A stretch of DNA of 64,000 bases, taken from Emticicia aquatilis. GTDB taxonomy: Bacteria > Bacteroidota > Bacteroidia > Cytophagales > Spirosomataceae. Location: positions 62,001-126,000 of the forward strand of contig NZ_BMKK01000006.1 in the NCBI RefSeq assembly GCF_014644295.1, written 5' to 3'. The notes below the pieces were generated by a model. The model made no database searches and had not been told where the DNA came from. It saw only the letters and a program-made list of their open reading frames with translations. Below, piece after piece: positions 36,967-46,811 of the stretch (the stretch's first letter is position 1; every line of letters starts with the position of its first letter). The position numbers were made by a program, and so were the translations under genes.

Positions 36967-38862
36967 TTACGGTTGAACACCCAATTTGATTAAATTATCA
37001 CGAGCATCTTTATAGTTGGGATTTCGCTTCATTACCTCTTTCAAATCTTTGATGGCACCCTGGGTATCGCCTAAGCTATATCGTGCCACTGCACGGTCGT
37101 TATAGGCCGTATCGACCGCAATGCCGAGGTTTATCATCGTTGAGTAATCATCATAAGCTTCTTTAAATTTATTGGCTTTCAGATTGGCAAAGGCTCTAAG
37201 GCCTAAATAAGCATTTTTGTTTTGCCCAAGTTCCATTGCTTTGGTAAAATCTTCGGCTGATTGTAAGAAATTTCCCGCATCTCGGTTAGCAATTCCACGA
37301 TTATAGTATGCTACAAATTTTCTATGATTTGGCGAATTATCAATACTTTTTTGGTAAAGCTCTAATGCCTTTGGCATATTTCCTTTCAAATAATACGCAT
37401 TTGCCAACGCTCCCATCAAGGCATACGATTGTACACCTTTTGAAGCAGCATATTCACCATAACGAATCACTTGGTCGATTTCTCCCGAACGCCCGAAATG
37501 GTTGGCAAGGTTTTCGTTGACAACTGGCGACTCTGGCTCGTATTTGTAAGAATTAGCAAATAAAGTACCTGTATCTTTATAAGTAAGCGTCTGTTTGTAA
37601 GTCAGATACATGAAAACTGGAGCAATCACTAAACTGCCGTAAAGCAAAAGATTTTTAGAGGTTACTTTTTCATTCAGAAAATAGAAAACTAAAAAGATAA
37701 TACCAAAATAAGGAATATAAGTATAGCGTTCGGCCAAAATAGCACCACCAACCGACAAGAATTGAAGTACCAAAACGATTGTAAAGAAAAAGAACATGAT
37801 TCCGAAGAAAATTTCTTTTTTACGACGGAAGAAAAATGCTGCTCCTCCCAAAATCAATAAAGCCCAAATCGGTGCGGTTACGTATTGAATCGCTCCGTAT
37901 TTATCAGGACTTGGGTAGGCATAAAAATTGTGTTGATTAATGGGAATAAACAGCTTGAAGATGTAAACCAAGAAGCCATAGAAACCAAACTTAATTCTAT
38001 CACCCAATGTAAGAGCATCGCTGAGGGCAACGTCGAGGGTCATTTTTTCGAGTCTTCCACCCAAATCTCCGCCACCTTGTACGTGTACGGCTAATGCACC
38101 AAATAATAAAGCTACAATGAAGAAAGGTATTTTTGTGGTAATGTTCTTTACTGTCAAGAAACCTTTATCGAACCAATAATCTATCAGTAATAAAACCAAA
38201 GGTAAAACCACCGCCATTGCTTTTGATAAACACGATAAAACAAAGTAAACAAAGCAAAGAACTAACATTTTTCGCTCGTTTTTCTCCAGATATTTTACGT
38301 ACTGAATACAAGCCAAGAAAAAGAAAAGTGTATATAGCACGTCTTTTCGCTCCGAAACCCAAGTAACCGACTCGACGTGCATCGGGTGAATTCCCCAAAA
38401 AAGAGCCACTAAAAAACTCACCAAAGTATTATTGCGAGTGAGTTGTTGTGAAAAACGGAAAATCAGAAACGTATTAACTAAATGTATGAGCGTATTGGTA
38501 ACGATAAATGAAGTTGAAGCCTTACCAAATAAAGCCGAATTGAGCCAAAGTGAGGCCACTGTGAGTGGATGGTAGTTTAAGGCACATTCAACCGTTAAAA
38601 GTCTGATAAGATTGGCAAATGTTGGGTTTTGAATCATTATGTTTTCAGTGGCATACATTTGGTCGTCCCAGTTGACGAAGCCATTCGAGAAACCTGCCGC
38701 AAAAGCAATGATTACCGTAACAGCCAAAAGAATATAAACCACCGTAGGACTCAACGAAAAGTTATTTTCGCTGGCTTTGGGGGCAGAATACGCCGCAGCT
38801 TGTGGTGTACTGGAAGTTTGTGAAGGTAGATTCTGTTTGGGTTTTTGTTTATTTTTTGCCAT
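36967..38862 (-). CDS. TMTC-like membrane glycosyltransferase with TPR repeats
   Basis: A 631-residue protein from the ATG at 38862; a further 17 codons upstream are open but unlikely. After a basic Gln/Pro-rich start come about 10 membrane segments (residues 40-400). The lumenal-type loop WGIHPMHVESVTWVSERKD is characteristic of the TMTC/DUF1736 group of predicted O-mannosyltransferases. The C-terminal part (about residues 440-631) has four or five TPR repeats (ANAYYLKGNMPKALELYQKS, YNRGIANRDAGNFLQSAEDF). It may glycosylate exported proteins. No partner genes adjoin it. Confidence 0.78.
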   Translation of the reverse strand: MAKNKQKPKQNLPSQTSSTPQAAAYSAPKASENNFSLSPTVVYILLAVTVIIAFAAGFSNGFVNWDDQMYATENIMIQNPTFANLIRLLTVECALNYHPLTVASLWLNSALFGKASTSFIVTNTLIHLVNTFLIFRFSQQLTRNNTLVSFLVALFWGIHPMHVESVTWVSERKDVLYTLFFFLACIQYVKYLEKNERKMLVLCFVYFVLSCLSKAMAVVLPLVLLLIDYWFDKGFLTVKNITTKIPFFIVALLFGALAVHVQGGGDLGGRLEKMTLDVALSDALTLGDRIKFGFYGFLVYIFKLFIPINQHNFYAYPSPDKYGAIQYVTAPIWALLILGGAAFFFRRKKEIFFGIMFFFFTIVLVLQFLSVGGAILAERYTYIPYFGIIFLVFYFLNEKVTSKNLLLYGSLVIAPVFMYLTYKQTLTYKDTGTLFANSYKYEPESPVVNENLANHFGRSGEIDQVIRYGEYAASKGVQSYALMGALANAYYLKGNMPKALELYQKSIDNSPNHRKFVAYYNRGIANRDAGNFLQSAEDFTKAMELGQNKNAYLGLRAFANLKANKFKEAYDDYSTMINLGIAVDTAYNDRAVARYSLGDTQGAIKDLKEVMKRNPNYKDARDNLIKLGVQP

Positions 38863-38923
38863 GATTCTATGAGGTTGAGTTCTCGTTTGCGAATATAGCA
38901 ATTTCTTTGCCAATCATAAAACT

Positions 38924-38959
38924 AAATGGGAGAAGCAGATGGCTCTACTTCTCCCATTT
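38924..38959 (-). terminator. Terminator after the 1593-residue protein gene
   Basis: A perfect 12-bp stem AAATGGGAGAAG/CTTCTCCCATTT with a 12-base loop (itself containing AGA/TCT), followed on the minus strand by a T-rich run. It lies 19 bases after the stop codon at 38978. Confidence 0.8.
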
Positions 38960-38977
38960 TTCGATAAAAATCATCGT

Positions 38978-41900
38978 TTAAAACCCATCTTTTTCATCTT
39001 CTACTTTCTTTTTCTTTTCGTCTTTTTTCTGGGTTTCATCTTTTGGTACATCGGCCAATTTCTTGGCATCGGTTGGTTTTTGGCCAGCCACCTTTGGCTT
39101 TTCCTTAATGCCTCTGTACGTTTCTAAGAAAGTCTTACGGAAAAGCATCGCTTCTGGGAAATCGACTGGAATCACTTGATAATCTTTGATTTTTTTCTTG
39201 TCTGCTTTTGCTGTAATGGCAGCATTGAAATTATCATCTGACGAAATCAAGCCCATTTGGCCATCTTTGTAGCCCATGTAGTACCAGTTTTCGCCAGAAA
39301 GTTCTAAGAAAATATACATTTCGTCGCCAGTGATTGGGTTTTTACGAATCTCTATATAACCATTGATTTTGGCGTTAATATCAGTTTCACCAATGTTTGA
39401 AATACCAAGTTTCCCAACGCTTCTGTATGAATTGTATTTCGGCGACCATAAGAGTTTTAAGTCACTGAAAACAATAGTATTGGCAAATTTTGGTGAAAAC
39501 TTAAACAACGGCACATATTCACGGGCCGATTTTGCTTTGTAATCATCAATATCTTTATCGCCTACAAATTTGGCAATTTTTGTAATCAATTCCGATGAAT
39601 TTAGTTCGATTGCTGCCTCATTTACACCTAAATCAAGGTTTGTTTTCACGATTTTTTCAGCCATATTCGTTAGTAAGGGCTGAGCAATCGGGAAGTTTAC
39701 GAGCATCATGGTATTGAATTCGTGATTTGCTGTATCCAAGCGTATTTTGGCAAAACCCGAAGTTTGGACGTATTGAGAAATTTTCTCATTCAAGAGGTCG
39801 AACCTTCCTTCCAAATTGATGATTCCTTTTTCATCCAAAATCTCGTATTTATTACTGGCCAAAGTTCGGCCTTCTTCTGGAATGATGCTGAATAACTTGT
39901 TGGGTTCATCTCGTCGGCACACTCCACTTGCCAAGAAAACGTTTTGGTCTTCAGGTACTTCTTTGGTTGATAAGAATGTTGGATAAAGACCATTCGACGA
40001 AGTCGTTGTACGGAAATGAAGTCCCGCAAAAATTGGCGAGTTGCCACTTTTTAAGTTTTTATCAACCGTAATCCTGATCTCTTCCGATTTATTCCCTTTA
40101 TAAGTTATCCAATATCCACCGAGTTTAGGGTATTTTTTGAGTTCGGGAATAATATAACCATCAAGCGAGAGATTTTTGATTGGGGCAAGCATTGTAATTT
40201 CGCCTTTGTAAAGCATTTTTGGCGAAAGGAACATACTATCACGCTCGATAACGGTTGCTCGTGCCACGGTCGATAGTTCTTTGTTTTTACTTCTTTTGGC
40301 AGCTTCACCGTCCATCGTAATTTCTCGCAATTCAAAGTTACCCATCTTGATATTGAAGGTGTCTTTTTTCACGTTTACGAACTGATAGGTGGCATCACCC
40401 GTGAATTTATTTTTTGATACAATCTGAATATTCCCGTTAATCAAATTATGATAACCATTGAGCGTATCAATCGTCAGGCGTGCGTTTTTAAATGGCAACA
40501 TATCGGCATCTCGACGAATAGCTACTTGTCCTTTATCAGGAATAATTTTCGCATCGGCCGATTTAATGTATGGTACTCCACCAATATTTAAAGTCATTTG
40601 GTCGATGTCATAAGCGGCCGAATTTCCATTAAACGCCAAGCCTTGCTGCGAAGCATTGGTTGAAGTAAAGATTGTCGTTTCGACATCACCTTTCATCGAA
40701 ATCTTCTTGTCTTTGATATTCCATTCAGCACGGTCAACGTTGGTTTTGTAAGCCGCATACGGGAATTCGAGCGTTGAGCCAGTGCTATCATTGAAGTTTC
40801 CTTGATTGGTAGCAATATTTACGATGCTATTATTTACGTTGAAGTTTACGTTTACGTTTTTACCCAAGAGTACTGACTTAGCAGTTGTTTGAGTTGACTT
40901 TACGTTAAACTGCGACCTATCCGCAATAAAACCTTCTTTATTAAACTTAAATTGGTCGGAAGCAGTCTCGGAGTCAGTACGAATCAATTTACCCAAACCA
41001 AACAAACCACCCGTACGCACAACTAACTTACCTTTGAGTGAAGATGTACCCGTGTAGAAGTTAAAACCTGCCTTCGAGGCAATAATCATACTATCAACTT
41101 TTGGCATCCATTTCAAAGTATAATCGTTAATATCAACCTGCGGGAAATACGAGCCTTTCAGCACGCTTTCATTCACTTTTCCGAGTTGACCAGAAGCCGT
41201 CAAGGAATCTGCCATGAAAAGAATTTCTTTGGCGGTCATGCTTGCCGCAAGGTGATTGATATTTCCTTCGGAGTGGAGGCCTTTTCCATCCATTGCCAAA
41301 GCCGATGAAAAATTGACAGACGTTTCGTTACCAAAGACATTATATTTACCATTTGGCACTTTATGCAAGAAACCGAGTGTGGTATCAGGCATGATTCTCA
41401 GTACTTCTTTGAATGGCTTAAAGATATTTCCCGAATAGAATGTTCCATCAAACTCAATATCTTTTACGGCCAAACTATCAAAGTCGATTTTCGGAACATC
41501 AAAACGCACATCTCGACTATATTTTCTTATCCCACGAGCTGGCTCATCAAAATATACAATTACCCCTTCATCAATTTTCAGCCTTGGGTATTGTGGCAAA
41601 TATACTTTCCCTGATTTATTATCTGGACGATTTAGGAAAAGCGTACCGGGCTTTAAGAATTTTATGTGTCCACCAATTTCCTGACGGCCACCCTTACGAT
41701 AAACCTCTTGAGGTGTGAAAGTTACAGAATCAATTTTATTGAGGGAAAGTGAGAACTTTTCGTAATCAAACAACAAATCTTTTCCCGAAAAACGGTAGTT
41801 TTTTGCTTTAAACTGCCCACTAAAGGTAAATGTACGATTTTTTGAAACCTTGATAGTACGGTCATACGGCAATACATAAATTTTAAGTGAATCACTTAAA

Positions 41901-43759
41901 TTAAATCGACGTATTCCTCTAATTGTTAGGGTTTTATCATTCAAATTGAGGGTTGCATTTGAAGTCGAGTCTTTGCTATTTCCGTAAATAGATGGAATCA
42001 AGAAATCATCAAAATCTCGTTTTCCTGCAAAAGCAGATAGATAGTGTTGCCCTTTGCTGGTTATCTTGAAAATATCGTCAGAAGGATTGTAATCAACAAA
42101 ACCTTGCTGCACCGCAACCATCAAACCGCCACCGATGTTTTTCTTAGGCACTTTGTTATAAGCTGCAATTTCATCAAGCGTAAAAGTCAGTTTGTTATTT
42201 TTTTGCGTGAAATTTCCCACCATCAACAGTGGATTGAAACCCGCACTACTGTTAAGAGCAGTTACTCGTTGAGCATCATAAAAATCGAATGATTCAAAAA
42301 CCGCAGGAACTTGTGTTCGGGCCGAAACGATGTAAAAATCCATTCGACCTTCGTTCAAATTCCAACGCATCGCATCCGACTTGATATTCATTTGATGGTA
42401 AGTATCAGAAAACGTAGTTTCTTTAAATCCACCGACATCAATTTTATTCAGACGTAAAATGTAGTTCTTTTGGTTATAATTAAACTTTACGGCTGGGTGA
42501 TAAATGGAATCTTTGTCTATAAAAGTCACAAAATTGGCCAACTGTGAAGTAATCAACGAATCGCTTAATTCAAAACGTGTGCTACTTGCCTTGAAGAAAA
42601 ACTTCCCATCTTTTTTAACCGAAATATTGGAATAGCGATTTTGAACCGAAGAAGAGAAAATTCTGCTTCCTGACATCGAAAATCCACCACGATATTCAAT
42701 ATTTCGGTCGATATTCTTGATAAAAGCATCGCTTTGATAAGACATAAAGCGAGGGTACGTCGGCGGAACGCCTTTATTTCTTTTCTCACTTTTATACTCA
42801 AAAACACCTCTGATTGGAGCAGTTAGACGGTCGGTGTAAGTCAGTGTTACGTCTTCTGCTGAAAACTTCGGATTTCGGATTTCAAAAGCAAAATCGGTCA
42901 AAACAACTGAAATTTGTGGTAATTTAGCACTTTCAAAGGTAAATAAACCACCTTTTCCGACATAAATTCCATCTTTTAGCGAAACCGTTCCGCTGGTCTT
43001 TTTTATCCAAACCGAATCACTGGCCGTAACCATCACAAAATCAATATCGTTAAGCTGAATCGAAAGACCACCGATGACAGGCATCGGTTTTTTATCTGGT
43101 GTAAAAGTTGACTTTGCGGCTGTAATAACTGTTTCGGGAGCTGGTGGCGTATCCCAATCGTCAAAATATTTGGTTTCAGGAAGTTCGGTTGGTGTTAGTG
43201 TCGTTTGTGGATTAGTTGGAGTTGTTGTAGTCGGTGCGGGTGCGTTAGTTTCTCCTTTCTTATCTAAAAATTTTATCTCATAAGTTCCACCCAAAGCATA
43301 CAATCGATTGAAGTTTGACGCATAAAGTCGGCGTTTTTCGATAAAATCTTTCAGAATTTCCAACATCTTAGTCGAGGTCTTCAAATCATACCCATCGACA
43401 AACTTTTGAGTGATTTCTATCAGACTGGTAATTTTTTCGTCCGAAAACTTTTCTTGCTCAATCGCCTTATCAAGAATCGTAAAGAAAAAATAAAACTGTG
43501 CCATTTTATGGCCACGAGTTCCCATACTACGGCACGTTGCGATAAGTGCTTTTTTCTGTTCTGGGCTAAAACGGGAAGCCCAGTAGGCTTCAAATTTTTT
43601 ACCAGTTGCAATCGCTACTGAATTATTGTCGGTTGCCATCACGGTCTGAATATCCGTAATGAATGTTTCGGGTTGCTCAGAAAGTCTTATTAGCTGTGCT
43701 TTTGACGAAAAAGACAGCAACGCAATTACCGAGAAAAATATTATTCTAAAGTGTCTCAT
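38978..43759 (-). CDS. Giant secreted protein of unknown function (1593 residues)
   Basis: I do not recognise a named family. A Sec signal (residues 1-21, ending SKAQ) is followed by an alpha-helical start (about 25-170), a Thr/Pro-rich linker (about 172-200), and then about 1300 residues dominated by short beta strands. Phrases such as SDAMRWNLNEGRMDFY and NVDRAEWNIKDKKISMKGD recur and recall LptA/OstA-like or AsmA-like beta-groove segments. The last 45 residues are Lys/Asp/Glu-rich. No type IX sorting domain and no C-terminal barrel signature are seen. A periplasm-spanning role is a guess. The gene is followed by its own terminator and preceded by prmA. Confidence 0.85.
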   Translation of the reverse strand: MRHFRIIFFSVIALLSFSSKAQLIRLSEQPETFITDIQTVMATDNNSVAIATGKKFEAYWASRFSPEQKKALIATCRSMGTRGHKMAQFYFFFTILDKAIEQEKFSDEKITSLIEITQKFVDGYDLKTSTKMLEILKDFIEKRRLYASNFNRLYALGGTYEIKFLDKKGETNAPAPTTTTPTNPQTTLTPTELPETKYFDDWDTPPAPETVITAAKSTFTPDKKPMPVIGGLSIQLNDIDFVMVTASDSVWIKKTSGTVSLKDGIYVGKGGLFTFESAKLPQISVVLTDFAFEIRNPKFSAEDVTLTYTDRLTAPIRGVFEYKSEKRNKGVPPTYPRFMSYQSDAFIKNIDRNIEYRGGFSMSGSRIFSSSVQNRYSNISVKKDGKFFFKASSTRFELSDSLITSQLANFVTFIDKDSIYHPAVKFNYNQKNYILRLNKIDVGGFKETTFSDTYHQMNIKSDAMRWNLNEGRMDFYIVSARTQVPAVFESFDFYDAQRVTALNSSAGFNPLLMVGNFTQKNNKLTFTLDEIAAYNKVPKKNIGGGLMVAVQQGFVDYNPSDDIFKITSKGQHYLSAFAGKRDFDDFLIPSIYGNSKDSTSNATLNLNDKTLTIRGIRRFNLSDSLKIYVLPYDRTIKVSKNRTFTFSGQFKAKNYRFSGKDLLFDYEKFSLSLNKIDSVTFTPQEVYRKGGRQEIGGHIKFLKPGTLFLNRPDNKSGKVYLPQYPRLKIDEGVIVYFDEPARGIRKYSRDVRFDVPKIDFDSLAVKDIEFDGTFYSGNIFKPFKEVLRIMPDTTLGFLHKVPNGKYNVFGNETSVNFSSALAMDGKGLHSEGNINHLAASMTAKEILFMADSLTASGQLGKVNESVLKGSYFPQVDINDYTLKWMPKVDSMIIASKAGFNFYTGTSSLKGKLVVRTGGLFGLGKLIRTDSETASDQFKFNKEGFIADRSQFNVKSTQTTAKSVLLGKNVNVNFNVNNSIVNIATNQGNFNDSTGSTLEFPYAAYKTNVDRAEWNIKDKKISMKGDVETTIFTSTNASQQGLAFNGNSAAYDIDQMTLNIGGVPYIKSADAKIIPDKGQVAIRRDADMLPFKNARLTIDTLNGYHNLINGNIQIVSKNKFTGDATYQFVNVKKDTFNIKMGNFELREITMDGEAAKRSKNKELSTVARATVIERDSMFLSPKMLYKGEITMLAPIKNLSLDGYIIPELKKYPKLGGYWITYKGNKSEEIRITVDKNLKSGNSPIFAGLHFRTTTSSNGLYPTFLSTKEVPEDQNVFLASGVCRRDEPNKLFSIIPEEGRTLASNKYEILDEKGIINLEGRFDLLNEKISQYVQTSGFAKIRLDTANHEFNTMMLVNFPIAQPLLTNMAEKIVKTNLDLGVNEAAIELNSSELITKIAKFVGDKDIDDYKAKSAREYVPLFKFSPKFANTIVFSDLKLLWSPKYNSYRSVGKLGISNIGETDINAKINGYIEIRKNPITGDEMYIFLELSGENWYYMGYKDGQMGLISSDDNFNAAITAKADKKKIKDYQVIPVDFPEAMLFRKTFLETYRGIKEKPKVAGQKPTDAKKLADVPKDETQKKDEKKKKVEDEKDGF

Positions 43760-43813
43760 AAGGATAGGGAAGAAGAGACTTTTGGGTAAAACTAAATATC
43801 AATTATGAATGAT

Positions 43814-44638
43814 TCAACTCTTAAAAACGACCGAAGCCCATTGATTCTTGCTTAGTTGAGCTACTTTTTTTAAACCTACCGATTCGGCAACCGCTTGAAT
43901 ATCAGCAATATCGGCTTCATAAAAACCACTTATGATAAGAGTTGCTCCCTCAGCCATGAAGGTTGCATAAGACGGAATTTGCTGTAAAAGAATGTTCCGA
44001 TTGATATTAGCCAAAACGATTTCATACTTATCCCGTGGCTCATCTTCGATTGTACCCAATCTAACTGCAATTTTGCTCGTATTGTTTAAAGCAATGTTTT
44101 CGATTGTATTCTCAACTGACCATTCATCAATATCAAAGGCACTTACATATTTTGCACCCAATTTTTCGGCTAAAACTGCCAAAATACCCGTTCCCGTGCC
44201 AACATCAAGCACTTTTTTATCTTGGTGCGGAATCGTGAGTTGATGCTCCATGACCATCGAAGTGGTTTCATGATGCCCAGTTCCGAACGACATTTTAGGA
44301 GTTATGATGATTTCGTAGAGATAATTAGGTTGAGGCTCGTGAAAATCGGCACGCACGTAAATATCATTTCCTATTGAAATGGGTTGGAAGTTTTTTTCCC
44401 ATTCTTCGTTCCAGTTTTGCTTAGCAATCTGCTTGAAAGCGTAAGAAATTGGTGTTCGCTCAGCATAGGTTTCGAGCATATTTTTGACTGCTAAATCTTC
44501 AAAAAGTTCTTCTTGAATATAAGCTTCCAAGCCATCTTCGGTTTCGACAAAAGTTTCAAAGCCAAGTTCGGCCAATTCGGCCATCATGATTTCGTTGAAA
44601 TCAAGGTCAATTTGTAAGGAAAGTTCGATGTATGACAC
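43814..44638 (-). CDS. prmA: Ribosomal protein L11 methyltransferase
   Basis: A 274-residue SAM-dependent methylase that modifies ribosomal protein L11. The SAM motif is KVLDVGTGTGILAVLAEKLG, preceded by MSFGTGHHETTSMV and followed by the catalytic-site motif VLANINRNIL in place of NPxY-like sequences. A GTG at 44638 (VSYIELSLQ) is taken as start, because homologues begin there; the longer frame starts with TTG at 44707 and adds 23 residues without similarity to the family. The gene stands between the export operon and the giant gene. Confidence 0.92.
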   Translation of the reverse strand: MSYIELSLQIDLDFNEIMMAELAELGFETFVETEDGLEAYIQEELFEDLAVKNMLETYAERTPISYAFKQIAKQNWNEEWEKNFQPISIGNDIYVRADFHEPQPNYLYEIIITPKMSFGTGHHETTSMVMEHQLTIPHQDKKVLDVGTGTGILAVLAEKLGAKYVSAFDIDEWSVENTIENIALNNTSKIAVRLGTIEDEPRDKYEIVLANINRNILLQQIPSYATFMAEGATLIISGFYEADIADIQAVAESVGLKKVAQLSKNQWASVVFKS

Positions 44639-44725
44639 TTTTACGGATTTTATTTGATTACACAAGTTAAGCCGTAAAGTTCGGAATTTCTTCGCTATCA
44701 ACAACAAAATTATTGCAAATGGCTT

Positions 44726-45934
44726 CTATTGATTGATACTTTTGAAGGAAAAGGTGCTGATATTAAACAAAAGAGCCTTTGGAAGAGCAAAATCAGAGAG
44801 ATTCAAATTTTCAAAAATCTGATGATTAGTCGCTTTAATGATAAGATGATAATGTTGATTATCAGAAAGACTTTCGATATTTACAACACTATTTAGTTCA
44901 GCAACTGGGTCAAAAACATCAATTTGAGCATTACATTGCTTTAGCTTTTCTACCAAATTAATTACTAATGAGCATTTTATGCTTGGTGTATTAGGTTTGT
45001 AACTAATTCCTAAAATTAGAATTTTAGGGTTGGTGTTTTGTGGGAAAGCGTTTTGAAGTTTGTCAAAAACAAGTTTAGTAATCGTTTGGGGTAAAGCGTC
45101 ATTGGTCTCGCGAGCTGCTGAAAGTATATTGTTTTTTTCAGGAGAAAGATGATTCAGGTATTGCGAAGCCAGAGGCAGACAATCACCACCTACAAGACCA
45201 GTTGAAAATTTAAGAAAATTCCACTTAGTGCTACTCGCTTGCCAAACTTCATCAAATGAGATACCGTTTTCAGTCAAAATCGCCGCTGTGTTATTCATGA
45301 AAGCGATATTAATATCTCTTTGGGCATTTTCAAGTAATTTTGCAGCCTCGGCAACTTTGATTGAGGGAGCTAAATACGTTCCAGCTTCAACAATCGAACG
45401 ATACAATTCATCAACTCTTTGAGCAGTCTCAGGGTTTGACCCAGAAGTTATTTTGATAGTATTTTTTAACGTATGAAAATTGTCAGCAGTATTGATTCTT
45501 TCGGGCGAATAACCTACAAAAAAATCTATATTAAATTTTAAACCACTTATTTCCTCTAAAATTGGAACGCAAAGCCCTTCAGTACAACCAGGAAAAACGG
45601 TTGACTCGAATATAACTAAATCGTTTTTTTTAAGAAAGGGGGCTATACTTTTGGTTGCAGCTAATAGGTTAACTACATTCGGACTTTCGTCTGTATTTAC
45701 TGAAGTAGAAACTGCGATAATAAAAATATTACAGTTGGAAAGACTATTTATATCATTTGTGAGTGTAAGGTTTAAAAGAGGGTTTTCTTCCCTTAACCTT
45801 ACAATCTTAACATCATCAATATCAAAGCCAATGGTTGGGTATTTTTCGCTTAAAGCTAAAGTCAAAGGCAAACCGATGTTTCCTAATCCAATTACAGCAA
45901 TATGGAGATTTTGTATTTTTATCAACTTAAGCAA
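44726..45934 (-). CDS. Nucleotide-sugar dehydrogenase (UDP-ManNAcA/WbpA-type)
   Basis: A 402-residue enzyme that oxidises C6 of a UDP-sugar to a uronic acid. The NAD motif is [13 protein letters not shown] (residues 12-24). The middle-domain sequence [21 protein letters not shown] and the catalytic Cys in [10 protein letters not shown] fit the WbpA/VipA/TviB branch. [16 protein letters not shown] opens the C-terminal domain. There is no ATG near the start: TTG at 45934 (overlapping rfbA by 8 bases) or TTG at 45925 just after the rfbA stop must be used. The start is therefore uncertain. Confidence 0.87.
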   Translation of the reverse strand: MLKLIKIQNLHIAVIGLGNIGLPLTLALSEKYPTIGFDIDDVKIVRLREENPLLNLTLTNDINSLSNCNIFIIAVSTSVNTDESPNVVNLLAATKSIAPFLKKNDLVIFESTVFPGCTEGLCVPILEEISGLKFNIDFFVGYSPERINTADNFHTLKNTIKITSGSNPETAQRVDELYRSIVEAGTYLAPSIKVAEAAKLLENAQRDINIAFMNNTAAILTENGISFDEVWQASSTKWNFLKFSTGLVGGDCLPLASQYLNHLSPEKNNILSAARETNDALPQTITKLVFDKLQNAFPQNTNPKILILGISYKPNTPSIKCSLVINLVEKLKQCNAQIDVFDPVAELNSVVNIESLSDNQHYHLIIKATNHQIFENLNLSDFALPKALLFNISTFSFKSINQ

Positions 45935-46787
45935 TTAAGTTTAATAAATAAGCACCATAACCACTCTTTACCAATGGTTTAGCGATTGCTTCTAATTGCT
46001 GAGCATCAATAAAGCCCATACGATAGGCAACTTCTTCAATACAACCAACTTTCAACCCTTGTCGCTCTTCGATAACTTGAACGAACTGCCCCGCTTGCAT
46101 TAAAGATTGAAAAGTGCCCGTATCAAGCCAAGCCGTTCCTCTGTTCATGATACCTACTTGGAGTTTTCCTTGTTCTAAATAAACCCTGTTTATATCCGTT
46201 ATTTCAAGTTCTCCTCTTGGAGAAGGTTTGATATTTTTAGCTATCTCGACTACCTTATTATCGTAGAAATACAAACCAGGCACCGCATAATTAGATTTTG
46301 GTTTTTCTGGTTTTTCTTCAATCGAAATTGCTGTTTGGTTTTCGTCAAATTCTACAACGCCGTATCTTTCTGGGTCATATACTTGATATGCAAATACAAC
46401 GCCACCATCGGGATTTGTGCTGTTTTGTAATAGTTTACTCAAGCCGCTACCGTAAAAAATATTATCGCCTAAAACCAAAGCAACACTATCATTTCCAATA
46501 AAATCAGCACCAATAATAAAAGCCTGAGCTAAACCATCGGGACTTGGTTGCTCAGCATAACTAAAGCTACAACCTATGCGAGAACCATCACCTAATAATT
46601 TTTGAAAATGAGGTAAATCATGAGGTGTAGAAATAATTAATATCTCTTTGATTCCAGCCAGCATTAATATAGAAAGTGGATAATAAATCATAGGCTTATC
46701 ATACACAGGCATTAATTGCTTACTTACTGCCAATGTGAGTGGGTGCAATCTCGTACCCGAACCTCCTGCTAATATTATTCCTTTCAT
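45927..46787 (-). CDS. rfbA: Glucose-1-phosphate thymidylyltransferase
   Basis: A 286-residue enzyme that makes dTDP-glucose from dTTP and glucose-1-phosphate. The start [17 protein letters not shown] is the family signature, followed by [46 protein letters not shown] and GTAWLDTGT. Length and order are normal. The rest of the dTDP-rhamnose pathway (rfbB, rfbC, rfbD) is not in the window. It is the third gene in the export operon. Confidence 0.96.
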   Translation of the reverse strand: MKGIILAGGSGTRLHPLTLAVSKQLMPVYDKPMIYYPLSILMLAGIKEILIISTPHDLPHFQKLLGDGSRIGCSFSYAEQPSPDGLAQAFIIGADFIGNDSVALVLGDNIFYGSGLSKLLQNSTNPDGGVVFAYQVYDPERYGVVEFDENQTAISIEEKPEKPKSNYAVPGLYFYDNKVVEIAKNIKPSPRGELEITDINRVYLEQGKLQVGIMNRGTAWLDTGTFQSLMQAGQFVQVIEERQGLKVGCIEEVAYRMGFIDAQQLEAIAKPLVKSGYGAYLLNLIA

Positions 46788-46811
46788 ATAGATACTTTGT
46801 CTTCGAAATCT

